Program-made: the position numbers and the translations under genes
Notes under the pieces: model-generated
Database searches by the model: none
Seen by the model: only the letters and a program-made list of their open reading frames with translations
What the model was told of the DNA's origin: nothing
Origin: Pomphorhynchus laevis
Taxonomy: Eukaryota; Acanthocephala; Palaeacanthocephala; Echinorhynchida; Pomphorhynchidae
Direction of reading: 5' to 3'
Assembly (NCBI GenBank): GCA_012934845.2
Contig: WNNJ02003464.1
Coordinates: 51,415 to 115,414, forward strand
DNA length: 64,000 nt
In this document: piece after piece, positions 36,301-48,887 of the stretch
Layout of the letters: the number at the start of each line of letters is the position of its first letter
Position numbering within the stretch: the first letter of the stretch is position 1

Positions 36301-36935
36301 AGAAGATACCAAATATAATTATAATTTCTTAAAGAATGAAATCAGTCGTTGAATTTGGGAAACCTCTGCAACTCTATCCCCTTAGCAAAAGTCAAGAATT
36401 AGGCATAACCCAATGTCAAGCATAATCCAAATATCCTCTTGGCGCTTTGTTTAACTTAACTTTTATTATAATAAGATACTTTTAAATATTAATAATATTA
36501 AATATTTGTAATACTAAATACTCTATTAAATGTAATTAATATACTATGTTCAATACTGTATTAAATACTTGTAATATTAAATAATTATTTTGAACCACAT
36601 GAAGCAAAAAATTGAAGCAATTTCCAAGTTAGTGTCTGATCGGCGCTATGTTTCTTCCGGGTGAAATTTTCATATACCATTGTGGTCACGTTCTCGTGAA
36701 CATAATGATATCGTGAGCATTATGTTTTCTACAATACACTACTATATTGTAGAGACTATTTTTAAATCGATTGTTTTATGAATCATTAGTCAACTATACA
36801 AATATTATTAGAAATTATATTGCAAATAGATTACCTCTGGGAGACCCAGATCATTGCTCTATTCTATAGTTTGATCACAATGTTTATTCACATTTAAAAC
36901 AAGTCTTTTCTCTAAACGTACATTATAAAATATAT
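33400..36935. other. Gene-free AT-rich stretch with small repeats
   Basis: No gene seen. It holds a fragment of the foldback repeat (33,822-33,925, with GGAGCTGGATCAAAG and an inverted CTGAAGATGCTAAC), long AT-only runs and a direct duplication at 35.6-35.85 kb. Confidence 0.45.
35600..35850 (+). repeat. Direct duplication of about 75 bp
   Basis: AAATTCGTATAT..., GGCTGCATTG and ACGAGTCATAAA recur in order at about 35,605-35,680 and 35,768-35,845, some 160 bases apart and with several differences. A short open frame through it (35,648-35,860) is probably chance. Confidence 0.55.
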
Positions 36936-36939
36936 ACCT

Positions 36940-38140
36940 AATTTATACGCGTTCTGATGACTCATACATGACTCATACAGTCGCAATCCGGTATCGGACT
37001 TTCTTCATTCGCAGCTACGAAATATAGTAAACATTTATAGTTATGCCTAGTATTATGTTATCACAATATGATAACATTGTATTATCGTCGTGAAAATAAT
37101 ATGATCTCATTACTCAATACTGAAGGAGTTATTGCACTTCACAAAATATTTCTTTGATCAGTAAAAAATACTGTAAATTTGTTTGATGTTAAATTTCTTA
37201 TTCCAACGGAGTATTTGTTAATCTCGCGATTTCTTGGCAGTATAATTTGTTGAAGAATATTTGTAAATATTAATATCCCAATAATACAATCCAATTACGA
37301 TTAAACTTAGTGCCATTTTTACCGAAAAAATAACAAATTTATTAATACCAAAATCTGCTGATGTTAAAAGTTTTCAATAATATTTTGTTTTTATCTAGGG
37401 TCTGGCTGTTGTGATATTAATCGATCCTCTAATTATAAGAATAAACAAACCGAACAACATATCAAGATTAAATGCATCAGTAATTGACTGATTCTTTATG
37501 AAAAAGCAATATTTTATTCATTTAGCAATATCCAACAAGCTATACGCTATTGAATGTAAAACATTATTCTATTCCAACATTCACAAATTTTGAGAGCTGT
37601 GCATTGTCAGTTAACAAGCCTAATGATTTGTAAGTGCTTAGATATTTTTCATTAATACATTAAAATTACGAATTTTAAATTTAGTATTTAATAATTTGTT
37701 ATTGAAATTAAAACATAAAACTGGAAAAATTGATGATTTTGAAGTATTTTACATTTGTACACTTGTCCCTTTGTATATAGTAATTTACGTTTGATATTTA
37801 TAAATTACGAGGTTAGTAAGTAAAAAATGTCAAAATCATTTAAATGCATTGATTTAAATGTATTCATAAATCAAATATTTCAAATATTTATTACTTTTTA
37901 TATAAAAGCATAAAAATGTTATTACATTTCCATAGTGTTATGTTGATATTGAACGGGGTTTGGTCTAAACTACAATATCTTACACCTTTTCCTTATTCGA
38001 TTATTTAATTTAATGACCGGCTAGCTTTTAACGAAAGAAATATAAATGTTTACTATATTTCGTAGCTGCGAATGAAGAAAGTCCGGTACCTGATCGCGAC
38101 TGCATGAGTCATGTATGAGTCATCATAACGCGTATAAATT
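36940..38140. mobile_element. 1.2-kb element with 100-bp terminal inverted repeats
   Basis: Positions 36,940-37,039 and 38,041-38,140 are inverted copies with about five mismatches in 100. The outer ends read AATTTATACGCGTT. The roughly 1,000-base interior is AT-rich with no open frame of note, so this would be a non-autonomous DNA transposon. No clear target duplication is seen. A small inverted duplication of another kind cannot be excluded. Confidence 0.65.
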
Positions 38141-38144
38141 TGCA

Positions 38145-39585
38145 TTTGTTACGAGAACAAAAGTAAAATAACTTAAAAACTTTATGAAAGGGTATAATTA
38201 CAATAGATATCGAATTCCAGCCTTGATAAGTTCGAAGTTATCTAAATTTTTATAATTTTAAATTAATTTAAATTCTGTTATTTACAATAATTTGAGCCCT
38301 ATTAAAATAGTGTCTAAATATTATCCACTACTAAAGTAGATTCCGAAATTTATATTTTTGTCTAAAAATTATAATCGTTTTTTAAACAAATAATAAATTA
38401 ATATAATAATTAATAAATTAATAAGAGAAACCTAAATGTAGTGAAATGACAGTGAACAACTTTAATTCTAATTTTTGAATTATTAAACTTTTAATTATAA
38501 TTACAAATGCTAATTTTACCTATGATTTGAGAATATTATTGATTTGTTTAAGTCTGCGTATTTATATTTTTATATCATTGCAGCACACAACAAATAATAC
38601 TTTACAAAATAACCTTTGACAATTGTGGACAGCAACTGCAAGTTGTCTTTTAGCTTGATTATTTATAATAACCAATGGAAAACGAATACAAATGGAACAT
38701 ATTTTGATTTCATGTTAATAAATAATGTCACTAAAATATTAACTTGTGTAGACCATATAGAGCTGTCGTCATGTTTTGATAAATCAAACTCTACTAAGCA
38801 TAATACCTCTAATACCTCTACGCTTTTTAAATCAAAGCGTCCAGAGGTTGCTGAAGAAACAAATTATAAAATTTGAAAAACATGAAACAAACGCACCTTT
38901 TGCTGATGTTGCGAGTTCGCAAAATCAATAACTAATAACATTTAATGCTTGTTGCGTAGATCAGACGGAATATCCAATTGATACAAAAATGTCACTGTTA
39001 CAAGTGTTCCACCAGTTGTCTATAAACATGAATTTGTCTCTAAGTTCATTTCGACGCTGAAAAATGCTCAGCCAAGTTCATCGAAGTTTCATAAAACTTC
39101 GATATTTAAAGTAAATCTCTTTTAACAAATACTTTATGAATAATTTTTATTAGTCGGAACTCATTTAAATATTTAATTGAGTTTTCGAGTATTTTTATTT
39201 GACTCCTTGATCCCAATTTAAATTGTTTAATCATGAAAATTGACATCAGTTAGAAAAATCGAACATTTAAATCAGCCATTTTCTCTTGAAAAGCTTTCTC
39301 TGTGTGCCAAAATCGTTGAGATATCACAAATTTACAGGGACTCGAGGACATATTTAACATTTTATTGCTCCAAAATGTTATTTAATTCTAAGTTATTCTT
39401 ATAGTTATTATTAAACTCTAAGTTATTTAATTCCATATAGTTGTCAATACTGCTATATAGTATATATAGTATACTCAATACTCAATTTTCTTTATATTTT
39501 GATTATTAGGTGCATCCACACTCAATTTTAAATAATCCAAATTCTTCGCGAATTTGCGATTTACAGTTTCTTTTTGATGATATGT
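38145..39585. other. Gene-free stretch
   Basis: No recognised element. An 86-residue frame at 38,616-38,876 has no motif I know. It could be chance or an old coding relic. Confidence 0.35.
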
Positions 39586-39589
39586 TTAT

Positions 39590-40058
39590 ACATATTTTTA
39601 AAATATGTATCTATTAAATTATTTTAATGATTTTGAAGAAAACAAATATCATTACATATTGTTGCAATTCTTAAAATTTCATTATTTAATGTATTATATT
39701 TTATATTATATGGTATGCATGAATGATCATGCAAAAATATGTTTCTTGTAAATTTAAATATCATCTTTACGATATAAATTAAAAGTAGTTTTAATTGATG
39801 TTAATTTAATGTTCATATCTAGATTTACACCTTCTTTATCATTAATATTGGTTTTATTAATAATAAGGCTACCTGGATAAATTTGTTCACTAATTGAATA
39901 AAAATTATGAGTTAAATACACATATATCATCAATATATCAAAACATATATTTCATATCTTTATATAGTTTAGATTTAGTTTTTACAGAGTTATGAACAAA
40001 TTCATATTCTATAAAGCTTAAAAATAAGTCAGCTATTTTAGAGAGATAAAATATACAA
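39590..40058 (-). mobile_element. Naiad-like PLE RT fragment
   Basis: Minus-strand RT piece from the ATICNDI region to ADLFLSF. Its 5' edge carries the run AGATAAAATATACAAAAAA (about 40,043-40,061, plus-strand reading), which also ends the copy at 10.49 kb. The LINE begins right after. The copy is broken. Confidence 0.7.
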
Positions 40059-40132
40059 AAAAGGATTTATTTTAAAGTGCAAAATGCGTGCCAGCGCACG
40101 CTTACATGACCACAACAAAACAAGACTGTGAA

Positions 40133-42118
40133 TCAGGTGTCGAGAAGGTGTGAACGGAGGAGGTGTTTGAATGTGATAAAGGAGGGGGCGCGGCGGACGT
40201 CGAGAGGGAGTTGATTCCAGGCGAGTGAGGCGGCCACGAGGAAGGATCGGAGACCGTAGTTGTTGGAGTAATTAGGAACGTTGAGTAAGAGGGTATGACA
40301 GGAACGAAGCGATAGCGAGGTGGGGCGAGTATCGTCTAAGAAAGGAAGGTTGATGAACGATGGGGAGCCGACAGCGATGAGACGAAAGGTAACGAGAAGA
40401 AGGCGGAGTTTGATGCGGATGTGGATGGTGGGCCAGGAGAGTTGGGCAAAATATGTGGATGTGTGGTCGAAGCGACGGAGACGAAAGAGCACTTGAACGG
40501 CGGTGTTGATTATTCGTTGTAGGGGTAGGATGATGGATTTTGGAGAATTGGCGAAAAGGCTAAGGCAGTAATCGATTTTAGGGAAAAGAAGCGATGAAAG
40601 AAGAGACATACAAGAACGGAAGTCAATAAGGGGGCGGATACGGCGGATGTCACGGAGAATTAAGTTAGATGAGCGGACCTTGTCACGGACGAAGGGTTTA
40701 AGGGAAAGGTGATCATCGAAATGGAAGCCTAAGAAAGTGAGATTGTGGACTATGGGGATGATCGATGAGGCAAAAGATACAATGGGAGGAGATATGCTTG
40801 GTTTACGGGGAAGGATCCACATTATTTTGGACTTTTCGGCGTTTAGAACGAGATGGAGATTGGAGAGACGTTTGTAGATAGAAGAAAGACAGTTGGAGGC
40901 AGAAATGCCGATATCGTGTATGCGATGTGCGGGTGCATGAGCATAGATTAGAATGTCATCGGCGTATTGCATGACGTTAAAGGAGTAAGGTTTGATAAAT
41001 GGAGAGAGATCGCCAAGCAAAAGAGAGAAAAGCAGGGGACCTAGGACTGAACCTTGTGGAACCCCGCAAAAAATAGGGATGGGAGGGGAGGATGATGAAT
41101 TAGAAAAGACGCGAAAGGAACGGTCGGATGGATATGAGGCGAACCAAGCTACGGAGGAGGAAGAAAAGCCGTAATCATAACGAAGGCGAGAAAGGAGGAC
41201 GGAGTGGTCGACAATGTCGAATGCGGAGGAGAGGTCGAGGGAGATGAGAACACTATATAGAGCCTTGTCTCGAGAAATGAGTAAGTCGTTGTACACTTTT
41301 ATGCATGCGATTTCTGTCGAGTGATTAGAGCGGAAAGCGGACTGGAAAGGAGGGTACAGATTGGATGAGGAGAGATAAGCGTTGATTTGTATTAAGATGA
41401 GGCGTTCTAAGAGCTTTGAAAGAGTAGGGAGTAGTAAAATGGGGCGATAGCTAGAAGGAAGGGAGGGGTCGAGCGATTGTTTCTTAAGGAGGGGACGAAC
41501 GATTGCGGATTTCCAGTGTGAAGGGAAGATACGACTGCGGATGGACGAGTTAAACAAGGTTGTGAGAAATGGGGATATCGATGAGCATATATATTTTAAT
41601 ATGTGGGTAGGCAGGGGATCGGCAGGTGAGGTTTTGTTGGGCAAGGACATGAGGACAGATGATACTTCTGTAGGTGATACAGGGAGAAGATGAAAGAGTT
41701 CCGGAAGGATGAGAGTAGACTGGGCAGAGTGGGATAGGATGGAGACCGGGGTGTGAGAGAGCAACGTGGATACTTTAGTCTGGAGAAATGACGAATAATC
41801 ATTGGCATTGATGTTGCACGGCGAAGAGGAGCGAGCAAGGATTGAGTTAAAAGTATGCCAGAGAGTCTTAGAGTTGAATGAAGTGATGATTTTATGCTGC
41901 CAGAAGGAGTTGCATTTGGTACGTAGTAGATTGAGATGAGACCGGCGAAGAGCAAGATAGGAATCACGGAAAGACGGAGTGATCGAGCGGAAATCACGTC
42001 TGAGAGAGCGGTGATAGACTCGAAAAGCATGGCGGAGTCGACGCTTTGATAGTAGGCATTGGATGTCAAACCATGGGGCACGGTGCAAGCGACGGTGTGT
42101 GTGAGACTTGAAGGGCAA
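40133..42118 (-). pseudogene. RT of the CR1/L2-like LINE
   Basis: An open frame of 661 residues. Blocks: RAPWFDIQC near the start, SSYRPILLLPTLSKLLERL, QSAFRSNHSTEIA, LISLDLSSAFDIVDHSVLL, GVPQGSVLGPLLFSLLLGDL, the catalytic QYADDILIYA, LNAEKSKIMWI, HNLTFLGFHFDD, then the C-terminal segment SLAWNQLPLDVRRAPS. All three catalytic aspartates are present. It copies the LINE RNA at the target nick. The start codon is only the first Met of the open part. The true ORF2 begins in the endonuclease, in another frame because of frameshifts near 42.26 and 42.41 kb. CR1 versus L2 or a related clade is not settled. Confidence 0.85.
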
Positions 42119-42242
42119 GAGAATATCGAGAGTGGATGTGAGTTCAGAGTCGAAAAGAAAGGCGAGATCGTGAGGAGATGAATATGTTATTGTGGGTAAT
42201 GATAGAGATGATTTGAGTAAGGCAGAGCGGAGAAGGGAGAGG

Positions 42243-43052
42243 TCAAGATTTCTCCAAGGGCGACGTAGGATTGTAGGTGTGTGAGGAGGGTGTGGTTGTG
42301 AGTGAGATCAAGGGTGATAAGAAAGTGATCGGATAGACCAGGGTCAGAGATGGAAAGTGAGGTGTAGGCAGCAAAATGATCGGGGAGAGCGATGTTGTCG
42401 AGTGCCCCACCAAGTATATGTGTGGGGCAGTGGATATTAGTTTGTAATTGTAGTTGGATAGAATGTTGATGAACCGGATGGATTCCGTGGAAGAGGATCG
42501 GTCTAGGCTGATATTAAAGTCGCCTAGAACGATTGAAGGGATTGAGGACAAAGAACAATGAGAAAGGAGGTCAGCGAGTTCGGTAAAAAATAAGGCAGTA
42601 GGAGCTGATGAACCAGGACGGTATACAATGGCGAGATCTAGAGTGATCGGGTTAGAATAACGACAAGTGAGCAATTCAAAAGAGCAAAGACTTAAAGGGG
42701 GATTGATTTTGCGAAGAGACGCGGGTTGACGCGCGAATGCGACGATGCCGCCATGATTAGAGAATTTAGAAGGGCATGAGCTGAGGGGGCGGGCGGATTT
42801 GACTAGGGAGCAACCGGTAGAGAGCAGAAGGCGAATGGAAAGGTCGTCAGAATCGGGGTGCCAGGATTCGGTGAGGCAGAAGAGGTCGATGGATTGCTTG
42901 GTGAATAGGTTGAGGATAAGATCGGATTTATTGAGAATAGATCTAGTGTTGAGGAGACCGAGGCGGAAACCGTGTGTTGTGGTGAAAGAGTCTAGTGGAG
43001 AAGGCACATAGGAGAGATGGAGCACCATCGAATTTTTGGACGGGTGTGACAA
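42243..43052 (-). pseudogene. Apurinic-type endonuclease of the CR1/L2-like LINE
   Basis: 269 residues with GFRLGLLNTRSILNKSDLI, DLFCLTESWHP, HGGIVAFARQ, AIVYRPGSS and SIVLGDFNISLDR, the ordered motifs of LINE endonucleases. After about 42,415 the true frame shifts: ILGGALDNIALPDH and GLSDHFLITLDL (the SDH motif) are read in a different frame from the rest. A second shift near 42,265 leads into the RT. It overlaps ORF1 by about 110 bases. Confidence 0.8.
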
Positions 43053-44043
43053 CTTGAAAATTTCCGTCTATGTTTTGGATGGAGAGTGATGTTTCGCCGT
43101 TTTCCTCGCGACGGCGTTTTTCGATGCGGGCTGAAGAGATTTGAGCGATTTCAGAAGGGGCGCGATCGGGGAAAATTCGAGTGGTTGAAGATGACATGAG
43201 TTTGAATCGTTGAGAGAGGACATAAGACGCGTGAGAGCGATGCTTGAAAACAATTTTTAGAAGAGGGGGCTGGGAAGGATTAGATTGAGAAGATTTGTTT
43301 AGACGGATGAATGCGACAGGAGAAATGTCTTTGAAAAAGGATGGTTCATCCGCAGGGACAATAGACGAGAGGATGGATCTGAAGGCGGAAACATCGTGGT
43401 CTAGACGTGCTTGTGGAGATAAGGAGTTAGAAGGCGTGATATTAGTGACAATGACGCAACGATCGCGAGAAGCAAAGCGCTTCCGTGAAGGAGGACGACT
43501 GACGTGAGTAGGTGAGATCACGATAGAAGAGCTGGCAGTTGATGATTTGGAGGGATTTGGTTTGACGACGGGAGACATAGAGGATAATGATAATAAAGAG
43601 GGTGGCAAGCGATGTGAGGAAATATTATGAGTGGAAGGATAGTGGAGGTTGGTGAAGGTGATTTTGATTGATGGATGCAAGGTATTGAGAAACGAGACGG
43701 GAAGGACGGGACGTGGGGTGTCGGGGAGTGAAAATACATTAGTTGTAACAATTTGCGGCTCCGTCACTGTCTCGGTAGATTTATCATAAACTTGACAAAA
43801 TCCATCTTGCTGCGATACAATTTGCGGCTCCTTCACTGTCTCAGTTGATTTATTAGAAATTTGAGAAATTCGATCATGCTGCGATGCCATTTCCAATTGC
43901 TCTAAGCGTTTTATTAACAAGTTGATTTGTTTCGCCGCACAGAATCCGCAGTAGAACGGTGGCCCGCCACAAGTTTCCTGACCCAAAGCACAATTATGTG
44001 TTACTGATGTCCAGATTTGACAGCCGCTAGCGGAGCATTCCAC
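42943..44043 (-). pseudogene. ORF1 with PHD-like zinc finger
   Basis: 366 residues. The N-terminus has cysteines spaced as a PHD/RING-like finger (MECSASGCQIW, HNCALGQETC, FYCGFC). Then comes a short leucine-rich helix (INLLIKRLEQLE), a long Ser/Pro-rich part, and from about residue 165 the segment CVIVTNITP...VAFIRLNK...LKIVFKHRSHASYVLSQRFKL, which resembles the RRM-type domain of ORF1 in this LINE group. ORF1 proteins bind and chaperone the element RNA. The last residues run into the endonuclease frame. The frame looks whole. Confidence 0.75.
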
Positions 44044-44110
44044 TTGTATGTTCTCGAGCTTGCCGGTTTTATCGGTATCAACAGAGATTGCTCGCTTGTC
44101 TTTTGGTATA

Positions 44111-44215
44111 TTTACTTGTCTAAATATTGATGTCCCTAATTTTAAATAATTAAAAGTAGTTTTACTTGATTTTAATTTAATGTTTATATCTAGATTTAAT
44201 TAGATTTAATAATCT
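44111..44215 (-). mobile_element. Naiad-like PLE scrap beyond the LINE
   Basis: Short minus-strand PLE piece around the RQV region, on the far side of the LINE. It is not contiguous with the piece ending at 40.058 kb: a segment is missing between, so the LINE arrived with a deletion or the PLE was already rearranged. Confidence 0.55.
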
Positions 44216-44570
44216 AATAATTTTATTAGATTATTTATCTACAATTACGTGGCGTATTTGTAGTGGCGTATTTCAAATGGCGTATTTTCTCCGACAAAAT
44301 TTGATTATAAATAACAGTATACCAGTTTAATAATAAAAATATGAGTTTAAAAATATCTAGTTTAAAATAATAATATTTTAAACTAGTATACTAAAATATG
44401 CATCTTTTAGTACATCTATATTATTAAAATCCTAATCTAATACAAAGTAATATTGTTTATTATCCATCCATATTTTTTTATATTGCCTGTCAATATGTTA
44501 TATTTTGTGGTAATTTATTGACACAAGTATGATCGCTATCAATTCTAATTTTCTGAAGATGCTAACAGAA

Positions 44571-45295
44571 CAAATCAAATCAGCTAACTGAGTCTACGTA
44601 TTTAAGATAATTATAAAATAAACAAAACATAATAATGCTAAATCAAAATTTAATAATTAAATAATAAAATTAATAATTGTTTTTAGATTTTCTATAATTT
44701 AAATCAAGGTAAAATAAAAAATTGAAATTTAAAATAAACGTCATTTTTATGAATTGACTAATAACAGACGTTGTATCAGAATAAGAATTAGAGGTCATCA
44801 GGAGGAACTGCTATGCTATCAGGTTTCCGCTACTAACTCCTCTACACATTTGGCTCCGCTGCTCCTCTGCCATAGCAGCGGAGCCAAATACATGCTAATG
44901 ATGTATTTCCTCTGATAAAACTATCTAGTACCTTATTCTAATACAAAGTATATTATTTATTATTCATCCATAAAGATTTTCCGCTGATGATTTTAAATTT
45001 ATTTTTAATATTATTGTGTTGATTTTTATACTTTACAATTTTCTGTTTAATTAGTTTTATAGTAACCTAGTTTAAAATATGTATCTATTAAATTATTTAA
45101 ATGATTTTGAAGAAAGCCAATATCATTACATATTGTTGCAATTCTTAAAATTTCATGAATGCTCATGCAAAAATATGTTTCTTGTAAATTTAAATATGTC
45201 ATCTTTACGATATTAATTTAAAGTAGTTTTAATTGATGTTAATTTAACGTTTATATCTAGATATATACCTTCTTTATCATCAATTGGTTTTGGTT
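44571..45295 (-). mobile_element. Naiad-like PLE 3' part
   Basis: Begins at the terminal signature (inverted, AGCTAACTGAGTC at about 44,583) and includes the tail with a perfect 15-bp hairpin (about 44,853-44,892) and RT sequence to about 45,295. The tail shares GTAGAGGAGTTAGTAGCGG with the one at 13.4 kb, so the two are of one subfamily. The copy is broken. Confidence 0.7.
44853..44892. repeat. Perfect 15-bp hairpin in a PLE tail
   Basis: TTTGGCTCCGCTGCT and its exact inverse AGCAGCGGAGCCAAA around a 10-base loop. It lies at the same part of the tail as the hairpin at 14.34 kb but is a different extension. Confidence 0.8.
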
Positions 45296-45720
45296 CAATT
45301 TCTCTGAACTCGGGTGTAAGGCCATGAACACATATATAGGTTACACAACTCAACTATTGCGATACCGAATTCGCCAAAATGCAAACAATGGTGGGTTCCA
45401 AAAACACTTTGGAGACTAAAAGAAAAGAGTGCCAACATTTCGAGAAATTTTCAACAGCATAACCGCCATTTTTCGAAACACGTAAGGAAGATCTGCAGCT
45501 GTTGGAATCTTTATCAATAAAAGAAATGACTCCTAAGTTTAACTTCGAGGGACGAGGGTTCGTCAAAACACTTAAAGTGTTTTGAGTCCCAATATAAATT
45601 CACCAATTACTAACAACAAATTGTTAATGTATTTGAAATTTTATGTTCTTATTCGTTATAGATGTTCTGATGATGGCAACATGCTATTACCGAAAGCTTA
45701 ATGAATAATAACTATTTGTT
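45296..45720 (+). other. Probable second-type PLE end
   Basis: GC-richer stretch than its flanks, ending with CTGATGA at 45,667-45,673, GGCAACATGC, and GAAA at 45,692. This word order is common near the ends of Penelope-type elements. I cannot identify a protein in it with confidence. Confidence 0.35.
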
Positions 45721-47740
45721 TTGTGCGGCAAAATGGCTTACAAATCGCTTTTACGACAGAAATTACTAAGTGAATGATGCTTCAATTAGAATCTTATACT
45801 AATAATCGAATGAAAAGCCAAAAATTATTGAGGCTTAATAAGCTTATAGACGGATAGCTCAACATTTATTTGCATCTATTTCTAATCCAAATATACGAGC
45901 TATAAGGATATGTACATATTAATTAATTTAATTTTTAAATAGTTTCAAAAAAAATAAATTTATTTATTTTTTTTAAATAAACACTTCATGATTAACACTT
46001 TATAATTCAAATAATTATATATAATTATATCTATTTAATATAATTATAATCCAGGTAGCCTCATTCTAGTAAAACCAATATTGATGATAAAGAATGTTAT
46101 ATCTTTATCGATATAAACATTAAATGAACATTAAATAAAACCAACAAAGATGACATATTTAACAATAATCATATTTATATATTATTATATCATATATAAT
46201 AATACATTAAATGGTACGGAGTTTGATCCGCGTTTTTGTAAATACTTGTATTTTATTTTTTAATTAAAATAATTTATTTAGCCTATATTGCAACACGAAT
46301 AGTGAAGTATCGAGCATAATTTGGAATATACAGCGGTAAATTTGAAATAAATTACAACTTTCATTTAACGTTTTGTTAGTTAATTAATTATTTATTTATT
46401 ATTTTGTTAATTTTTAATAAAAAAAATAATTTTTGTCTCAGCTGACGTTGACATTGCAAGTTTAATATGTTTTTAAATTATATTTTAAAAAGGTTAAGTT
46501 TATTTTTAAATAAAAATATTTAAAAAAAGGATGAATATTTTAAATACAGAAATATAAAAAAGGGAAGTAATCGTTCAAACTTTTTAAAATTTTTGAATAT
46601 TTTAATCTTTTTTCGCAGTAGTCCTTTTCAAGTGTTATGTTTAAAAACAAAATACTTTATTTTAATATTCATCTCTATGTTTAAACGCCCTGAACAATTT
46701 AAGATCACATCGAACGTATCATTGGACAAATAAGTGTTTATTAATCCCATTCCAAAATTTTTGAATTTTTTTCATTTAGGTGAACAACATTTAGCGATTT
46801 TATTTTCCTCAATAATCATTTGTTTTATCGATTTTAGTTTTACATTTGAAAGATATGATCTTGCTAGAATGAAAATAATATATAAATTTATTTAATAAAT
46901 TTTTAAAAGCTTCTGAGTTCACTTTAGATTGTATTTAAATTATTTAATATAAGTCATATAATATATATTTTATGAATTTATAATTATATATTATTATAAT
47001 TATATTATATAATATTTATAATTTAATATTTAAATAACTTAATATTAATACAATCTGAAGATGAATAAAATATTCATTTTGAATATTCACATATTTTTTA
47101 ATATTTTCAAATGCAATTTTTCACAATGTCTTATTCTGTTAAATAAAATTTAGTCATTTAGTCGTCATTCGTTTTAATTAAGTTCAGTCATGGTGACTAA
47201 ATTTAATAAAATTCATATATCATGAATTTGTTGCTAAATAAAATGATGATTTTCTGTAAAAATTTCAAAACTCGCAATAAATTTAAAAACTTAAAAATTT
47301 ATAAATAAGAATGCTTTATATTTTATTTCTTGAACTACAAAAACTAAAACAAACATAAAACATACAAATATATACGAAAAATAAAACATACAAACGAAAC
47401 ATTTAATTGACAGATTTATAAACTCTAGATTATCTTTATTTTTTCTTTAAAACTTTGTTAGTAAATATTTTGTTTAGATATTTGTTTAGTTTTTATATAG
47501 TTATTTGTTTAATCTTTTGTTTAGATCTTTTGTTTAATTATTAAAAAATAATTAATTAAAAATAATAATTAATCAAAAATTTTCAAATCTTAATACATCA
47601 TATCTTATTTATTAATCAATTCATATAACCTGAATTTAAAAAAATCTTAAGGTTAAAATATTTTTCAAAAATTTATATTTACTCAGTTAAGTGATAATAT
47701 TTTACTCATAATTCAACTTTTCGCATTTAATATTGCAGCA
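45720..47740. other. AT-rich stretch with one PLE scrap
   Basis: Very AT-rich and gene-free. A weak plus-strand Naiad-like scrap lies at about 46,050-46,215 (CCAGGTAGCCTCATTCTAG, AAAGATGACATATTTAA). Confidence 0.45.
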
Positions 47741-47744
47741 CGTC

Positions 47745-47870
47745 ACTCTTATCAGGAATTCCATTATTCTCTACTACTCGCTTTATGGTAGCGTTATCGT
47801 TACGAATATGATCATTAAAGTCACCCGATAGAATGAAGGAATTCTTGTAATATCAAGTGCTACCTCCACA
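47745..47870 (-). pseudogene. LINE endonuclease scrap
   Basis: The minus strand reads YKNSFILSGDFNDHIRNDNA and IKRVVENNGIPDKSDVLQY. The GDFN motif of LINE apurinic endonucleases and the following wording are clear, but only about 40 residues remain. It is unlike the two APE-type LINEs elsewhere in the window. Confidence 0.45.
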
Positions 47871-47874
47871 AAAG

Positions 47875-48885
47875 TTACGTATTATAAGTTAATACGTAAC
47901 TTATAATAGTGTGGGATTACACTCCACACTAAACTTCTTTATCTCTTCACTAACAGTCGCGGTGACGCAAGCCTCTTGCTTACTGGGCATCCATTACATA
48001 GGAAAACAGTTAATTTGTAAGTGTCACTAATCCAGCCTGATGGTTATATAACCCTGATGGGTTATATCAGTAACCCATCAATTAGTTCAAAGTTGAACCT
48101 TGATCTAAGTGTGGCTGGCAAAACCGTTTGTATACTTGCAAATACACCTTTGAACATTGTCATATTGTCGTGCCTTGCGACTTCAAATTTTTTTTAGTAT
48201 TTGTCCCGTTTTGACTTCAGATTAGGTTGTTTCGAAAGACATCAATTGATCATAGATTCGTCAAGTCTAATGACAAATTATTAAGATAGCTGGAATACAA
48301 AATTTAACTTACCGATCATTTACCTAAGACTTGATTTGTGTCTATATTTGTTCTATGGGATTAAGCGTCGGCTGTTGTGTTAATAAGAGAATATTGTGAT
48401 CTTTGTCTTCCTCGTTTTAAGGATATCACCCAAGTAAGAGTGACTCGCAGCGTTGATCTTTCAAATTTAACTTTAAACTATTTATCAAAAATGCTAACAA
48501 AGCCGATATGTTCAAAATTATTTTATTTATAATTTAGAATTTTCTTCAACGAGTCACAACGTTACCTCATTTACAATATAAAACATTCCTGTTATGTAGC
48601 AAGGTACCTTATTTAAAACTCAAAAAATTATTACATTTACTTTTTATAGAAATCTGCAGTTATAAATTAATAATATATTAATATATTAATAGTATACTAA
48701 ACTAGCATATTATTTAAGAATGTTTACGAAGTTCAATTACTTTATGAACTTTATACAAATTAATTTTGAATTAATTCGAATTAATTCAAATTTGATAGTA
48801 AATTAAAAATAAATTATTGATATTTCGCTATTCACCACGGAGTTAATTAACAAATTACGATAAACTTAATCATCGAGGTCCAATT
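47875..48885. other. Unassigned stretch
   Basis: No recognised gene. It includes a short imperfect palindrome around 47,877-47,905 (TTACGTATTATAAG). Confidence 0.35.
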
Positions 48886-48887
48886 AT

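Larger units (their letters stand above)
40060..44105 (-). mobile_element. Nearly complete CR1/L2-like LINE
   Basis: Minus-strand non-LTR retrotransposon with ORF1 (44,043-42,943), endonuclease (43,052 to about 42,240) and RT (42,118-40,133), flanked on both sides by PLE sequence of the same strand. It is markedly GC-richer than its surroundings. The 3' end at about 40,060 is the same as that of the older copy at 14.74 kb, which fixes the family end. The 5' boundary is somewhere between 44,045 and 44,110. Only about two frameshifts separate the endonuclease and RT frames, so the insertion is fairly young. I see no clear target-site duplication. Confidence 0.85.

Noticed and set aside
38616-38876. 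86-residue frame with a start codon
   Set aside because: Composition and lack of any motif fit chance in AT-rich DNA.
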